From CAYUYV01 sp050331455 (lineage in GTDB: Bacteria; Pseudomonadota; Alphaproteobacteria; JAJFIK01), in the NCBI GenBank assembly GCA_050331455.1, contig JBHJGV010000061.1:1-64000 (forward strand): a stretch of 64,000 nucleotides of DNA, given 5' to 3'. The notes beneath the pieces were generated by a model, which ran no database searches, was not told the origin of the DNA, and saw nothing but the letters and a program-made list of their open reading frames with translations. Below are positions 16,218 through 25,717 of the stretch, piece by piece. The number at the start of each line of letters is the position of its first letter. Position 1 is the first letter of the stretch. The position numbers and the translations under genes were made by a program.

Positions 16218-18422
16218 ATGAGCCCGTACAATAACGGGGCCGGCTTCGGCGAAGCGCCCAATCCAGTCATCTGGATTCCCCACCGGCCCGAGCGTCCTGA
16301 AAAATCCGAAGGCGGCATCTCCCTTGAACTCAAATCCGAGTTCACGCCCAAGGGCGATCAGCCGACCGCCATCCACGAACTCGTCACCGGTGTCCAGATG
16401 GGCGACCGGGACCAGGTCCTGCTGGGCGTCACGGGATCCGGCAAGACCTTCACCATGGCGCATATCATCAAGAGCACCCAGCGGCCGGCGCTCATTCTGG
16501 CGCCGAACAAGACGCTGGCGGCCCAGCTCTATGGGGAATTCAAGACTTTCTTCCCGGATAACGCGGTCGAATATTTCGTCAGTTATTATGATTACTACCA
16601 GCCGGAAGCCTATGTGCCGCGGACGGACACCTATATTGAAAAAGAAAGCTCGATCAACGAACAGATCGACCGGATGCGCCACTCCGCGACCCGGGCCCTT
16701 CTGGAGCGGGACGATGTAATCATCGTTGCGTCCGTGTCTTGCATTTACGGTATTGGTTCGGTTGAAACCTATTCGGAAATGACCTTCTCCATGAAGGTGG
16801 GAGACCGGATCGACCGCCAGGAGATCCAACGCAAACTCGTGGCCCTGCAATATAAGCGGAATGACCAGGCTTTTGCCCGCGGCACCTTCCGCATCCGCGG
16901 AGACGTGGTGGAACTGTTTCCGGCCCACTACGAGGACCGGGCCTGGCGGATTGATCTGTTCGGGGACGAAATCGAGAGCATTGTCGAATTCGATCCGCTC
17001 ACGGGACACAAGGCCAAGGACCTGAAATTCGTCAAGGTTTACGCCAATTCCCACTATGTGACGCCCCGCCCGACGCTCGAACAGGCCATCGAGCGCATCA
17101 AGGTCGAGCTGAAGCAGCAGCTCGACGTGTTCACCAAACAGGGCAAGCTCCTGGAGGCCCAGCGCCTGGAACAGCGCACCCAGTTCGACATTGAGATGAT
17201 GATGGCCACGGGATCCTGCCCGGGCATCGAGAACTATTCGCGCTACCTGACCGGGCGCCAACCCGGGGAGCCGCCGCCGACCCTGTTCGAATATCTGCCC
17301 GACAACGCCCTGGTGTTCACGGACGAAAGCCATGTGACCGTGCCCCAGATCGGTGCCATGTACAAAGGCGACTACCGGCGCAAATCCACCCTGGCCGAGT
17401 ACGGCTTCCGCCTGCCCTCCTGCATGGACAACCGGCCCCTCAAATTCGAGGAATGGGAGGCGATGCGGCCACAGACCGTCCACGTCTCCGCGACGCCCGG
17501 GTCCTGGGAGATGGACCGCACCGGCGGTGTGTTCGTGGAGCAGGTTATCCGGCCCACAGGGCTTGTCGATCCGGTGTGTATCATCCGGCCGGCCAAGACC
17601 CAGGTCGATGATCTGATTGCGGAATGTCACGAGGTCGTGGCCAAGGGCCAGCGGGTTCTGGTCACCACCCTGACGAAACGCATGGCCGAGGACCTGACCG
17701 AATATATGCACGAACAGGGCCTGAAGGTCCGCTACATGCACTCGGATATCGATACGATCGAGCGTATCGAGATCATCCGCGACCTGCGCCTGGGCGCCTT
17801 CGACATATTGATCGGGATCAACCTGTTGCGCGAGGGGCTCGACATTCCCGAGGTCGCACTCGTTGCCATTCTGGATGCCGACAAGGAAGGCTTCCTGCGT
17901 TCGGAGACCTCGCTGGTGCAGACAATTGGCCGGGCCGCCCGCAATGTGGACGGACGGGTTCTTCTGTATGCAGATGCCATGACGGGCTCCCTGGAGCGTG
18001 CCATAGCCGAAACCGAGCGGCGCCGGAAGAAACAACTCGCCTATAACGAGGAGCACGGCATTACGCCGGAGACGGTCCGCAAATCCATCGGGGACATCCT
18101 GCAGAGCCTTTACGAGCAGGACCGGGTCACCGTCGATACGGGCCTGTCCGAGGACGAAACCCCGTTTATCGGGCACAATATGAAGGCGCATCTTGACGAC
18201 ATGGATAAGCGCATGCGCGAGGCCGCCGCCAATCTGGAATTCGAAGAGGCCGCGCGCCTGCGCGACGAGATCAAGCGCCTCCAGGAAACCGAACTTGCGG
18301 TCATGGACGATCCTTTCGCCCGCCAGCCGGCCATCGAACAACGCGTCGAGGAACACGCCAAGCCCCGTTCGACCGCCGGCAAACCCGGCACGCGAGCAAA
18401 GCGGCCGCGCAAAAAGCGTTAA
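16218..18422 (+). CDS. uvrB: UvrB, excinuclease ABC subunit B
   Basis: 734-aa nucleotide-excision-repair helicase that loads on UvrA-marked damage and recruits UvrC. The Walker A motif GVTGSGKTFTMA is at about residue 72. The beta-hairpin YYDYYQPEAYVPRTDTYIEK region, the DEXX-type box (TDESH), helicase motif VI (QTIGRAARN) and the C-terminal UVR domain (DDMDKRMREAAANLEFEEAARLRDEI) are present in the usual order. Length is slightly above the typical 670-700 because of a basic C-terminal tail (KPGTRAKRPRKKR) and an N-terminal extension of about 35 residues. The ATG at 16218 lacks a good Shine-Dalgarno. No GTTC-N7-GTTC or GAAC-N7-GAAC LexA site is seen directly upstream. Confidence 0.97.
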   Translation: MSPYNNGAGFGEAPNPVIWIPHRPERPEKSEGGISLELKSEFTPKGDQPTAIHELVTGVQMGDRDQVLLGVTGSGKTFTMAHIIKSTQRPALILAPNKTLAAQLYGEFKTFFPDNAVEYFVSYYDYYQPEAYVPRTDTYIEKESSINEQIDRMRHSATRALLERDDVIIVASVSCIYGIGSVETYSEMTFSMKVGDRIDRQEIQRKLVALQYKRNDQAFARGTFRIRGDVVELFPAHYEDRAWRIDLFGDEIESIVEFDPLTGHKAKDLKFVKVYANSHYVTPRPTLEQAIERIKVELKQQLDVFTKQGKLLEAQRLEQRTQFDIEMMMATGSCPGIENYSRYLTGRQPGEPPPTLFEYLPDNALVFTDESHVTVPQIGAMYKGDYRRKSTLAEYGFRLPSCMDNRPLKFEEWEAMRPQTVHVSATPGSWEMDRTGGVFVEQVIRPTGLVDPVCIIRPAKTQVDDLIAECHEVVAKGQRVLVTTLTKRMAEDLTEYMHEQGLKVRYMHSDIDTIERIEIIRDLRLGAFDILIGINLLREGLDIPEVALVAILDADKEGFLRSETSLVQTIGRAARNVDGRVLLYADAMTGSLERAIAETERRRKKQLAYNEEHGITPETVRKSIGDILQSLYEQDRVTVDTGLSEDETPFIGHNMKAHLDDMDKRMREAAANLEFEEAARLRDEIKRLQETELAVMDDPFARQPAIEQRVEEHAKPRSTAGKPGTRAKRPRKKR

Positions 18423-18475
18423 ACGAGCCTCCCCTCCCGCGGGTGTTTCAATTTACAGGTTCAATCGGGTTTTCC

Positions 18476-18489
18476 TTGATCCAGCGCAA
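18476..18489. promoter_or_regulatory. FNR/FixK-type binding site
   Basis: TTGATCCAGCGCAA fits the TTG-N8-CAA alphaproteobacterial FNR/FixK pattern: the left half is a perfect TTGAT and the right half CGCAA. Its centre lies about 41 bp upstream of the start site predicted from the TATTCT -10 element at 18511-18516, the class II activation position. It is placed to control the DcaP-type porin gene. Confidence 0.6.
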
Positions 18490-18510
18490 GGGGCAATGAA
18501 GAATGAGCCT

Positions 18511-18516
18511 TATTCT
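18511..18516 (+). promoter_or_regulatory. -10 element of the porin promoter
   Basis: TATTCT, matching four of six consensus bases. There is no -35 hexamer at the proper distance; the FNR/FixK-type site occupies that position, as in activator-dependent class II promoters. It gives a leader of about 100 nt before the ATG at 18627. Confidence 0.5.
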
Positions 18517-18626
18517 GTGAGATGAGATTGGATTTTCCAATCGGATCGGCCGGCGACTGCACGCAAAAAACAGGTGTCGACGGCCGGCTCAGCGCAAGGT
18601 CCGGGAGATTTCAGGAGGGAACGGGT

Positions 18627-20009
18627 ATGACGCATTCGAGGGGGCGGGCATTCATGCTGACCGCGGCGTTGATGGGCGGCGCCATGGCAACGCCGGCATG
18701 GGCCGACGGAGAACGGATCGAAGACCGGCTGGAGGAGCTGGAACTTCTGCTCAAAGAACAACAGGATCAGCTCCGCGTGCTTCGTGAAGAGCAGCAGCGC
18801 CTTCAAGCGACCCAGGTGGCCGCCGAAACGGCCGGAAAGGAAGCGCCCAAAGACGAAGGCGCCTCGGAAAACGCCATCGAATTCGGCAAGACAACGGTGA
18901 AATTCGGCGGCTACATCAAGCTTGACGTGATCGCGTCGAGTTTCAGCGACGGTGAATTGCCGTCAAGCAGTCTGGGTCGTGACTTTTATATTCCCAGTCT
19001 CATCCCGGTCATTCCTGACGCTGCGGGTTTTGAAGAGGGCGACGACATCGACCTCGACTTCAACCCGCGGGAAACGCGGTTCCTGATCGATGCCAACACG
19101 CCCTTCGAGAATGGCGTCAATCTGCGTGGATATTTCGAGATCGACTTTCAGGTCACAAATGATGGTGACGAACGGGTCTCGAACACGTTTCCTCCCCGGA
19201 TCCGTCGCGGGTTCATCGAAGTCGATGGTCTGACACCAGGCACATGGCTGGTTGGGCAGGAATGGTCGACCTTTCACGATGTGTCGGTTCTGCCGGACGG
19301 TGTCGACTTTATCGGTCCCACGGAGGGCACGGTGTTCAACCGTCAGCCGATGATCCGCTACAGCATCGGCAACTGGCAGCTCGCCCTTGAGCAGCCGGAG
19401 ACGGCGGTCACGCCGTTCGGCGGCGGCGCCCGTTTGTTGCCGGGCGATGACCGGGTCCCCGATTTTGCTGCCCGCTACACCTTTGACGGTGATTGGGGCT
19501 ATGTAAGACTGCAGGGCATTTTGCGCGAGCTGCGTGCCGAGAATATCGGGAGCCTCGGCGACGGCACGGCGAGCACGGTCGGCTATGGCGCTTCCCTTTC
19601 CGGAAAGATGCCCGTGTTCGACACGGGCAATGTGATCCGCTTCATGGTGACAGCAGGTGACGGGATCGGACGCTATGTGGGCGTGAACATCATCAACGAC
19701 GTCGTCGACGACGGGATGGGAGATCTGGAAGCCCGCGGACTCTTTTCCGGCTTCTTCTCCTATCAGCATTTCTGGAGCGACCAGTGGCGCTCCAATGTCA
19801 CCTTGAGCGGCTTCAAGGCGTTCGACGACACGGACCTCACCGGGCTCACCGAAACGCGCGACGTGCGCAGCATTCGCAGCAGTCTGATCTATTCGCCGGT
19901 GCCGAAACTGGATCTTGGTTTTGAAGCCACATGGGCCTCCCGGACCATCGAGAACGGCAATAGCGGGGAGCTGTTCCGGACCCAATTTGCCATGAAATAC
20001 AAGCTCTGA
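18627..20009 (+). CDS. DcaP-like trimeric outer-membrane porin
   Basis: 460 aa. Signal peptide (MTHSRGRAFMLTAALMGGAMATPAWA, cleavage near residue 26). A periplasmic coiled coil follows (RIEDRLEELELLLKEQQDQLRVLREEQQRLQ), then a beta-barrel opening with KFGGYIKLDVIASSF and NPRETRFLIDANTPFENG, the DcaP family pattern. The protein ends in an aromatic/hydrophobic strand (RTQFAMKYKL), as expected for BAM-assembled barrels. DcaP porins admit negatively charged substrates such as dicarboxylates. Start ATG 18627 is 7 nt after AGGAGGG; the frame opening at 18522 would destroy the signal peptide. Upstream FNR/FixK-type site suggests oxygen-responsive expression (inferred). A strong terminator follows. 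Confidence 0.85.
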   Translation: MTHSRGRAFMLTAALMGGAMATPAWADGERIEDRLEELELLLKEQQDQLRVLREEQQRLQATQVAAETAGKEAPKDEGASENAIEFGKTTVKFGGYIKLDVIASSFSDGELPSSSLGRDFYIPSLIPVIPDAAGFEEGDDIDLDFNPRETRFLIDANTPFENGVNLRGYFEIDFQVTNDGDERVSNTFPPRIRRGFIEVDGLTPGTWLVGQEWSTFHDVSVLPDGVDFIGPTEGTVFNRQPMIRYSIGNWQLALEQPETAVTPFGGGARLLPGDDRVPDFAARYTFDGDWGYVRLQGILRELRAENIGSLGDGTASTVGYGASLSGKMPVFDTGNVIRFMVTAGDGIGRYVGVNIINDVVDDGMGDLEARGLFSGFFSYQHFWSDQWRSNVTLSGFKAFDDTDLTGLTETRDVRSIRSSLIYSPVPKLDLGFEATWASRTIENGNSGELFRTQFAMKYKL

Positions 20010-20044
20010 CCGGTCCGAAACAGCGATGGACCTTGAAAAAAAGG

Positions 20045-20073
20045 AGGGCAGCCCGCGTGAGGCTGCCCTTTTT
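20045..20073 (+). terminator. Intrinsic terminator after the DcaP-like porin gene
   Basis: AGGGCAGCC (20045-20053) and GGCTGCCCT (20061-20069) form a perfect 9-bp stem with a 7-nt loop, ending in TTTTT. Confidence 0.92.
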
Positions 20074-20223
20074 GTGTGTCCCCCACCGTCATGACCAACG
20101 GGCCCCTTCTGCACGGGCGACCGGCCGCTGTGCGAAAAACCCGTGCCTGTCCATGGTCAGCCGGGGCCCCCTCCGTTTAAGATGTGCCTCGCGAGGTCAA
20201 CATCCGAGGGGGGAAATGACGGC

Positions 20224-21255
20224 ATGCGCGTGCTCGTGCTCACGGATCATCACGCCTTCAGCCACTATGATTCCCAGTTTGCGCTGACCCGAGCCCTGCG
20301 CCGCCGTTGGGGGCTGAGCGTTCATGTGGCCTCGCGCCGCGATCCCAACAATGCGGACTTTTTCGCCGATCCCACAGGGGCCGAGATCTGGACGCGCTGG
20401 GCCGACCGGCATTTCTTGTTCGAGACTGGCGCGGACTGGTTCGAAGGACGCACAACGCCCCGCCCGCTGACCGCCTTCGGCGCCGTCATCCACAAGATCG
20501 AGCCGCCCCTCGACGAAGCCTTCCTCGCAAAGCTTGCAAGCTTTGAAGACCGGATCGTGTTCATCAACAGCCCCTCCGGCATGATCCGGACATCGACCAA
20601 GCTGTTTCTCCGCCATGTTGCCGATCTCGTGCCCGGTTTTGCGGTCTGCGAGACCGTGACCGATGTGGTCGCCCATCTGGCCCTTGAGCCGTCGATCGTG
20701 ATCAAACCCGCCTCGGGCTCCAGCGGTCGGGGCCTCATTCGCATCGGTCCCGACGGCGTCTGGGACGGCAGCACGCGGCTCGATGGCGGTATCACGTCTC
20801 CCTCCGTCCGTCGGCTGATCGCCGAGACCCTGCCGGGCATCGCCATGCGCTTTCTCCCCGACGTGGTGGAGGGCGACAAGCGGATCCTGGTGTTCAACGG
20901 GTCGATCCTGGGTGGGCTCTTGCGCCTGCCCAAGGCGGGCTCGTGGATCGCCAATGTGGCCCAGGGCGGGCGGGTCCGGGCCACGGGAATCGACGAGGAA
21001 GAACGGGCGATCGTTGCGCGAATCGATCCGCTGATGCGCGAGCACGGCGTCCCCATCTATGGGATCGACACTTTGCGGGCGCCGGACGGATTTCGCGTTC
21101 TGTCGGAGATCAATACGGCCAATCCGAATGGCATGATTCAGATCGAAACCCTGGGCGGACAGCCGGTTCTGGCACCCCTGGCCGCCGGCATGCACCGCTT
21201 CATCGCCGACCGGCTGATGGAGCTGCGCCTGGCGTCCCGAAGGGGCGGCGGGTGA
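20224..21255 (+). CDS. ATP-grasp protein related to glutathione synthetase
   Basis: 343 aa. The N-terminal domain (MRVLVLTDHHAFSHYDSQFALTRAL) resembles the prokaryotic glutathione-synthetase N-domain, and the C-terminal ATP-grasp domain shows INSPSGMIRTSTKLFL, VIKPASGSSGRGLIRI, MRFLPDVVEGDKRILVFNGSI and a closing metal-binding segment SEINTANPNGMIQIE. It should ligate a carboxylate to an amine or thiol peptide. It is not the canonical alphaproteobacterial gshB, whose N-terminus differs, so an alternative substrate is likely. Start ATG 20224 follows GAGGGGGG. It lies between the porin terminator and lysK, all on the same strand. Confidence 0.8.
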   Translation: MRVLVLTDHHAFSHYDSQFALTRALRRRWGLSVHVASRRDPNNADFFADPTGAEIWTRWADRHFLFETGADWFEGRTTPRPLTAFGAVIHKIEPPLDEAFLAKLASFEDRIVFINSPSGMIRTSTKLFLRHVADLVPGFAVCETVTDVVAHLALEPSIVIKPASGSSGRGLIRIGPDGVWDGSTRLDGGITSPSVRRLIAETLPGIAMRFLPDVVEGDKRILVFNGSILGGLLRLPKAGSWIANVAQGGRVRATGIDEEERAIVARIDPLMREHGVPIYGIDTLRAPDGFRVLSEINTANPNGMIQIETLGGQPVLAPLAAGMHRFIADRLMELRLASRRGGG

Positions 21256-21385
21256 GCTGGCCCTTGACAGGGGCCGCCCCGGGCGGTTGCCTTGCATCCG
21301 GCGCCCCGCCCTCGCCCCTTGCGCCGGCTTTCCCCGCCTCTGGGGCGCCCCACCCGAAGACGTGCGACCCCAAGGACCGTGATTC

Positions 21386-23065
21386 ATGGCACAGGATGAC
21401 CATCCGACCCCGGATCTTTTGAAGGCCCTCGCCCAGGACGCCAAGGCCTGGCCGTTCGAGGAAGCCCGGAAGCTCCAGACGCGCCGGAAAAAGACGTCCG
21501 CCGACAAGCCGGTCCTGTTTGAGACAGGCTACGGCCCCTCTGGCCTGCCCCATATCGGCACGTTCGGCGAAGTGGTGCGCACAAGCATGGTCCGTCACGC
21601 CTTCGAGACGCTGGCGCCGGGCGTGCCGACCCGTCTTATTGCGTTTTCCGATGATATGGACGGTCTGCGCAAAGTGCCGACCAATCTGCCGAACCAGGCC
21701 ATGCTGGCGGAGCACCTGGACAAGCCCCTGACATCCGTCCCCGACCCTTTCGAGGACCATGAGAGCTTCGCCCACCACAACAATGCGCGTCTGCGCGCCT
21801 TCCTCGACCAGTTCGGTTTCAGTTACGAGTTCATCAGTTCGACCGAGATGTACAAGGGCGGTGCTTTCGATGATGCGCTCATGCGCGTGCTCTATTGCTA
21901 TGATGAGATCATGGCCATCATCCTGCCCACCCTGGGCGAGGAGCGGCAGCAAACCTATTCCCCGTTCCTGCCCGTCTGCCCACGGACGGGTAAGGTGCTG
22001 CAGGTGAAGGTGGTCGAGCGGTCCCACAATGCCGGCACGATCGTTTATGAGGAAGAGGACGGGACGCGTACGGAAGTTCCAGTGACCGGCGGCCATTGCA
22101 AATTGCAGTGGAAGGCCGACTGGGCCATGCGCTGGTATGCGCTGGGCGTCGACTACGAGATGGCCGGCAAGGACCTAATCGACTCCGTCACCCTGTCCTC
22201 GAAAATCGTCACCGCGCTGGGTGGCCTGCCCCCGGACGGCTTCAATTATGAGCTGTTTCTGGACGAAAACGGCCAGAAGATCTCGAAGTCCAAGGGCAAC
22301 GGCATCGCCATCGAGGACTGGCTGCGCTATGCGACGCCGGAAAGCCTGTCGCTGTTCATGTTCCAGGCGCCGCGCAAGGCCAAGAAGCTCTATTTCGACG
22401 TGATCCCGAAGGCGGTCGACGACTATCTGACCTTTGTCGGAAAATTCCAGGATCAGGAGCCGGCTGACCAGATCGCGAATCCGTCCTGGCACATCCATGG
22501 CGGCCCGCCCCCGGCCATAGATCTGCCCATCAGCTTCGCCCTGCTGCTCAATCTGGTCAGCGCCAGCAATGCTAGCGAACGGGACGTGTTGTGGGGCTTC
22601 ATCCGGGCCTACAGCGCCGATCTCACGCCGGAAAAGGCGCCCCTTCTGGACACCCTGGTCGGGTATGCCATCACATATTACCACGACTTCGTTAAGCCGA
22701 CCAAAGAGTTCCGTGCACCGAGCGATCAGGAGCGTGCGGCGCTGCAGGATCTGCGCGCACGTCTTGCTGCCCTCGGGTCAGAGAAGCAGGGATCGGAAAA
22801 GCGAGACGGAGAAGAGATCCAGTCGGTCGTTTATGCCGTCGGCAAGGACCATGCCTTCGAAAATCTTCGCGACTGGTTCAAAGCCATCTACGAAGTGCTG
22901 CTGGGGCAGAGCCAGGGACCCCGGTTCGGGAACTTCATTGCGCTCTACGGCATCGACGAAACCGTTCACCTGTTGGACCAGGCTCTTGCGGGCGCTCTGC
23001 TCGCCTCGAGTGGAACCGCCGATGCCGCCCGCCCCGAAACCGCCGCACCGGGCGCATCCCTATAG
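21386..23065 (+). CDS. lysK: Class I lysyl-tRNA synthetase
   Basis: 559-aa aminoacyl-tRNA synthetase of the class I (archaeal-type) LysRS family, which many alphaproteobacteria use instead of the class II enzyme. The HIGH-equivalent PHIGTFGE is at about residue 55 in TGYGPSGLPHIGTF, and the KMSKS-equivalent KISKSKGN is at about residue 298. The C-terminal helical domain binds the anticodon. Start: ATG 21386 after AAGGA with 9-nt spacing. Length matches the family. No class II lysS is seen in the window. Confidence 0.95.
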   Translation: MAQDDHPTPDLLKALAQDAKAWPFEEARKLQTRRKKTSADKPVLFETGYGPSGLPHIGTFGEVVRTSMVRHAFETLAPGVPTRLIAFSDDMDGLRKVPTNLPNQAMLAEHLDKPLTSVPDPFEDHESFAHHNNARLRAFLDQFGFSYEFISSTEMYKGGAFDDALMRVLYCYDEIMAIILPTLGEERQQTYSPFLPVCPRTGKVLQVKVVERSHNAGTIVYEEEDGTRTEVPVTGGHCKLQWKADWAMRWYALGVDYEMAGKDLIDSVTLSSKIVTALGGLPPDGFNYELFLDENGQKISKSKGNGIAIEDWLRYATPESLSLFMFQAPRKAKKLYFDVIPKAVDDYLTFVGKFQDQEPADQIANPSWHIHGGPPPAIDLPISFALLLNLVSASNASERDVLWGFIRAYSADLTPEKAPLLDTLVGYAITYYHDFVKPTKEFRAPSDQERAALQDLRARLAALGSEKQGSEKRDGEEIQSVVYAVGKDHAFENLRDWFKAIYEVLLGQSQGPRFGNFIALYGIDETVHLLDQALAGALLASSGTADAARPETAAPGASL

Positions 23066-23130
23066 GGTTGCCGGCGCCAGCCGATCCCGGCTGCCGTGTC
23101 CGACCACGCCCACCCACGATGGAGGCAGCC

Positions 23131-24093
23131 ATGGGGGATGATCCGTTTTCTGCTGGCCCCGCACGGGGATCGCGTTTTTCAAAGGCCGCAGCGGCTCTCG
23201 CCCTGATCGCCCTGTGCATTGCCGGATCGCCCACAGCTCGTTCCTCCGAAGGCGGCGGCGCCACGGCGCTGCCCGTTCCGCCCCCGCCCTGTACCACGGC
23301 AGCCTCCGCGGAGAGCGCGGCGGTATCAAGCACGAGTGCCTTGACGGTGGCCTGGTCCCTGTTTCGCGACGGCTGTTTCGATCGGGCGCGCGAGCGTGCA
23401 GTGGGTCTTGGCGAAGACACATCCCGCGCGGCCCGGGAGCGGGCGGAGGCTTTTGCCCTTGGTGCGCGGGCGACCCTATCCGCGGTCATGGTGGATCCCC
23501 TCGCGCCGGACGCCGCCTCCCTCATCGATCAGGCCGAACACCTCGCGGCCCGGGCGGTCCGTCTGGATGACACCGTCGTCGAAGGCCACTTGCAACGGGC
23601 CATTGCGCTCGGGCTCCAGGCCCGGGCGGCCGGAGCGATCGAAGCCGCCAGCGGGGGCTATGCCGAGGAGGCCCGCGCCCATATCGATGCCGCCATGGCC
23701 CTGGCGCCCGAGGAGCCCTATGCCCTTGCCGTCGACGGGGCCTGGCATTTCGAGGTGGTGACCGGCGCCGGCAGTCTCGCCGCGTCCATGATCTATGGAG
23801 CGGCTGCGGATGAGGGCGAATCCCGCTTCGAGGCGGCCCGCACGCGCCCCGGCGCATCGCTCATGATCGATGTCCAGTATGCCGTGGCGGCCCTGGTGCT
23901 TGATCACAAGCGCCACCGGGAGCGCGCCCGCACCGCGCTGGAGGCTGCCCGCACGAAAACACCGGAGACGGCGGTGGAACAGTTCCACTTTGACCTCGCC
24001 GGCGTGCTTCTGGAGCGTCTGGCCTCCCCCGAAGGCAGCCGGGCCGGGGCGCGCCTTGCGGCTGCGGTCCAGGGGCGACAAGGCGATCAGTAG
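23131..24093 (+). CDS. Exported alpha-helical (TPR-like) protein of unknown function
   Basis: 320 aa. An N-terminal hydrophobic segment (KAAAALALIALCIAGSPTARS) is a likely signal peptide. The rest is nearly all helical, rich in Ala, Glu and Arg, with repeats resembling tetratricopeptide helices: LTVAWSLFRDGCFDRARERAVGLG, AEHLAARAVRLDDTVVEGHLQRAIALG, ARAHIDAAMALAPEEPYALAVDGAWH. I do not recognise a named family. TPR-like periplasmic proteins commonly scaffold other proteins. Start ATG 23131 is 5 nt after GGAGG; an in-frame ATG at 23119 overlaps that ribosome site. Same strand as lysK and the DUF952-pyrD pair. Confidence 0.65.
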   Translation: MGDDPFSAGPARGSRFSKAAAALALIALCIAGSPTARSSEGGGATALPVPPPPCTTAASAESAAVSSTSALTVAWSLFRDGCFDRARERAVGLGEDTSRAARERAEAFALGARATLSAVMVDPLAPDAASLIDQAEHLAARAVRLDDTVVEGHLQRAIALGLQARAAGAIEAASGGYAEEARAHIDAAMALAPEEPYALAVDGAWHFEVVTGAGSLAASMIYGAAADEGESRFEAARTRPGASLMIDVQYAVAALVLDHKRHRERARTALEAARTKTPETAVEQFHFDLAGVLLERLASPEGSRAGARLAAAVQGRQGDQ

Positions 24094-24143
24094 TTGGATG
24101 ATGAGTGACGGGACAGGCATGACGGATGGAGGAGGCTCGGGGG

Positions 24144-24521
24144 ATGAGCGGTCCACTGATTTTCAAGATCATGACACCGGCCGAATGGACGGCCTTTGAA
24201 CGGGCGGGCCGGTTTGACGGGGCGCCCATCGACAAGACCGACGGCTTCATCCACTTCTCAAGCCCGGACCAGGTGGAAGAAACGGCGGCCAAGCATTTTC
24301 AGGATGCCGGCGATCTGGTGCTCGTGGCCGTGGATGCCGCACCCTTAGGCGATGCCCTCAAATGGGAGCCGTCCCGCGGCGGCGCCCTCTTTCCGCACCT
24401 CTACGGCGCGCTGACCCTGTCGGCGGTCCGTTGGCACACGCCCCTGCGATCCCTTGCCGGAGGCGGGCACGATTTCCCCGATGGCTGGCGCACGCAAACC
24501 GGGCCGGAGGGTGATCGGTGA
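24144..24521 (+). CDS. DUF952 family protein
   Basis: 125-aa protein with the DUF952 pattern: LIFKIMTPAEWTAFERAGRFDGAPIDKTDGFIHFSSPDQV near the N-terminus and GALFPHLYGALTLSAV near the C-terminus. The fold is related to ADP-ribosyltransferase-like domains; no function is established. Start ATG 24144 follows a GGAGGAGG run at some distance. Its stop overlaps the pyrD GTG start (GTGA), indicating translational coupling. DUF952-pyrD linkage occurs in many alphaproteobacteria. Confidence 0.85.
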   Translation: MSGPLIFKIMTPAEWTAFERAGRFDGAPIDKTDGFIHFSSPDQVEETAAKHFQDAGDLVLVAVDAAPLGDALKWEPSRGGALFPHLYGALTLSAVRWHTPLRSLAGGGHDFPDGWRTQTGPEGDR

Positions 24522-25588
24522 CGTCCCTGTTCGCGCTGGCCCGCCCCCGGCTCCACCCCCTGCCCCCGGAACACGCCCATGACCTGACCCTGATGGCCCT
24601 GCGATGGGGCCTTGGCGGTCGCTACCGCGGCCCTTCCGATCCGATTCTCCGCCAGCGGATCTTCGATCTCGATTTTGCCAATCCCCTGGGTCTTGCCGCC
24701 GGCTTCGACAAGAATGCCGAGGCCCCCGACGCCATGCTCGCCCTCGGCTTCGGCTTTGTCGAATGCGGAACCGTGACGCCCCTGCCCCAGGACGGCAATC
24801 CCCAGCCCCGGGTCTTCCGCCTGGAGAAGGACCGGGCCGTGATCAATCGTCTGGGCTTCAACAATGAGGGTCTGAGCGCCGTGACCGAACGGCTCAAGGC
24901 CCGCGCCGGAAGGGGCGGCATCCTGGGGGCCAATCTCGGAGCGAACAAGGACAGCCAGGACCGGGAGGCCGACTATGTCCAGGGTCTCCAGACCCTTTAT
25001 CCCTATGCCGATTACTTCACCATCAATGTTTCTTCGCCCAACACGCCGGGGCTGCGCGGTCTCCAGGATCGCGGTGCGCTCGAAAGCCTGTTGGCAGCCC
25101 TGACCGAATGCCGGGCGCGCATGGCGAGCGATGGCGGGCGGCGTCCTCTGCTGCTGAAGGTCGCACCGGATCTGGGGCCGGGCCAGGCGGAGGACATCGC
25201 CGATGTGGCACTCGCATCGGGCATCGATGGGCTCATCGTGTCGAACACCACGGTGGCCCGTCCGGACGGCCTGTGCAGCCCGGCGCGCAGCCAACGGGGC
25301 GGCCTGTCCGGTGCGCCCCTCTTCGCCCCATCGACCCGGGTGCTCGCACGCTTTCACCAGGTGACCAACGGCGCCTTGCCCCTGATCGGGGTCGGCGGCG
25401 TTTCCAGCGGTGCCGAGGCCTATGCCAAGATCCGGGCCGGGGCCCGTCTCGTGCAGCTCTATACGGGGTTGATCTATGAGGGCCCCGGACTTGTGGCCCG
25501 GATTCTCACCGATCTCGCCGCGCAGTTGAAACGGGACGGCTTTTCCTCGATCGAGGACGCCGTCGGCACGGCCGATCCACGGATCTGA
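24518..25588 (+). CDS. pyrD: Quinone-dependent dihydroorotate dehydrogenase (class 2)
   Basis: 356-aa FMN enzyme of pyrimidine synthesis, oxidising dihydroorotate to orotate with quinone as acceptor at the inner membrane. Class 2 features: an N-terminal membrane-associating helix region (LHPLPPEHAHDLTLMALRWG), NPLGLAAGFDKNAEAPDAMLALGFGFVECGTVTPLPQDGNPQPRVF split over the substrate and FMN sites, NRLGFNNEG, NVSSPNTPGLRGLQ with the catalytic Ser, and IGVGGVSSGAEAYAKIRAGA for phosphate binding. Start is GTG 24518, overlapping the DUF952 stop, with GGAGG 7 nt upstream. Confidence 0.96.
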   Translation: MTSLFALARPRLHPLPPEHAHDLTLMALRWGLGGRYRGPSDPILRQRIFDLDFANPLGLAAGFDKNAEAPDAMLALGFGFVECGTVTPLPQDGNPQPRVFRLEKDRAVINRLGFNNEGLSAVTERLKARAGRGGILGANLGANKDSQDREADYVQGLQTLYPYADYFTINVSSPNTPGLRGLQDRGALESLLAALTECRARMASDGGRRPLLLKVAPDLGPGQAEDIADVALASGIDGLIVSNTTVARPDGLCSPARSQRGGLSGAPLFAPSTRVLARFHQVTNGALPLIGVGGVSSGAEAYAKIRAGARLVQLYTGLIYEGPGLVARILTDLAAQLKRDGFSSIEDAVGTADPRI

Positions 25589-25717
25589 GGGCATCGCGCG
25601 CCGCCTTTGGCGACTGCCCTTCCCGGCCCGCATCGGGTAAACTTGCGACGATGACAGTCAGGCTCGCTTCGGCGGCGGTCCCATGGACGCGCTGCGCACG
25701 GCCTTCCGGAGGGTTCC

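Noticed and set aside
21264..21297. TTGACA before lysK as a promoter
   Set aside because: No -10 hexamer occurs at 15-19 bp; the nearest, TTGCAT, is 22 bp away.
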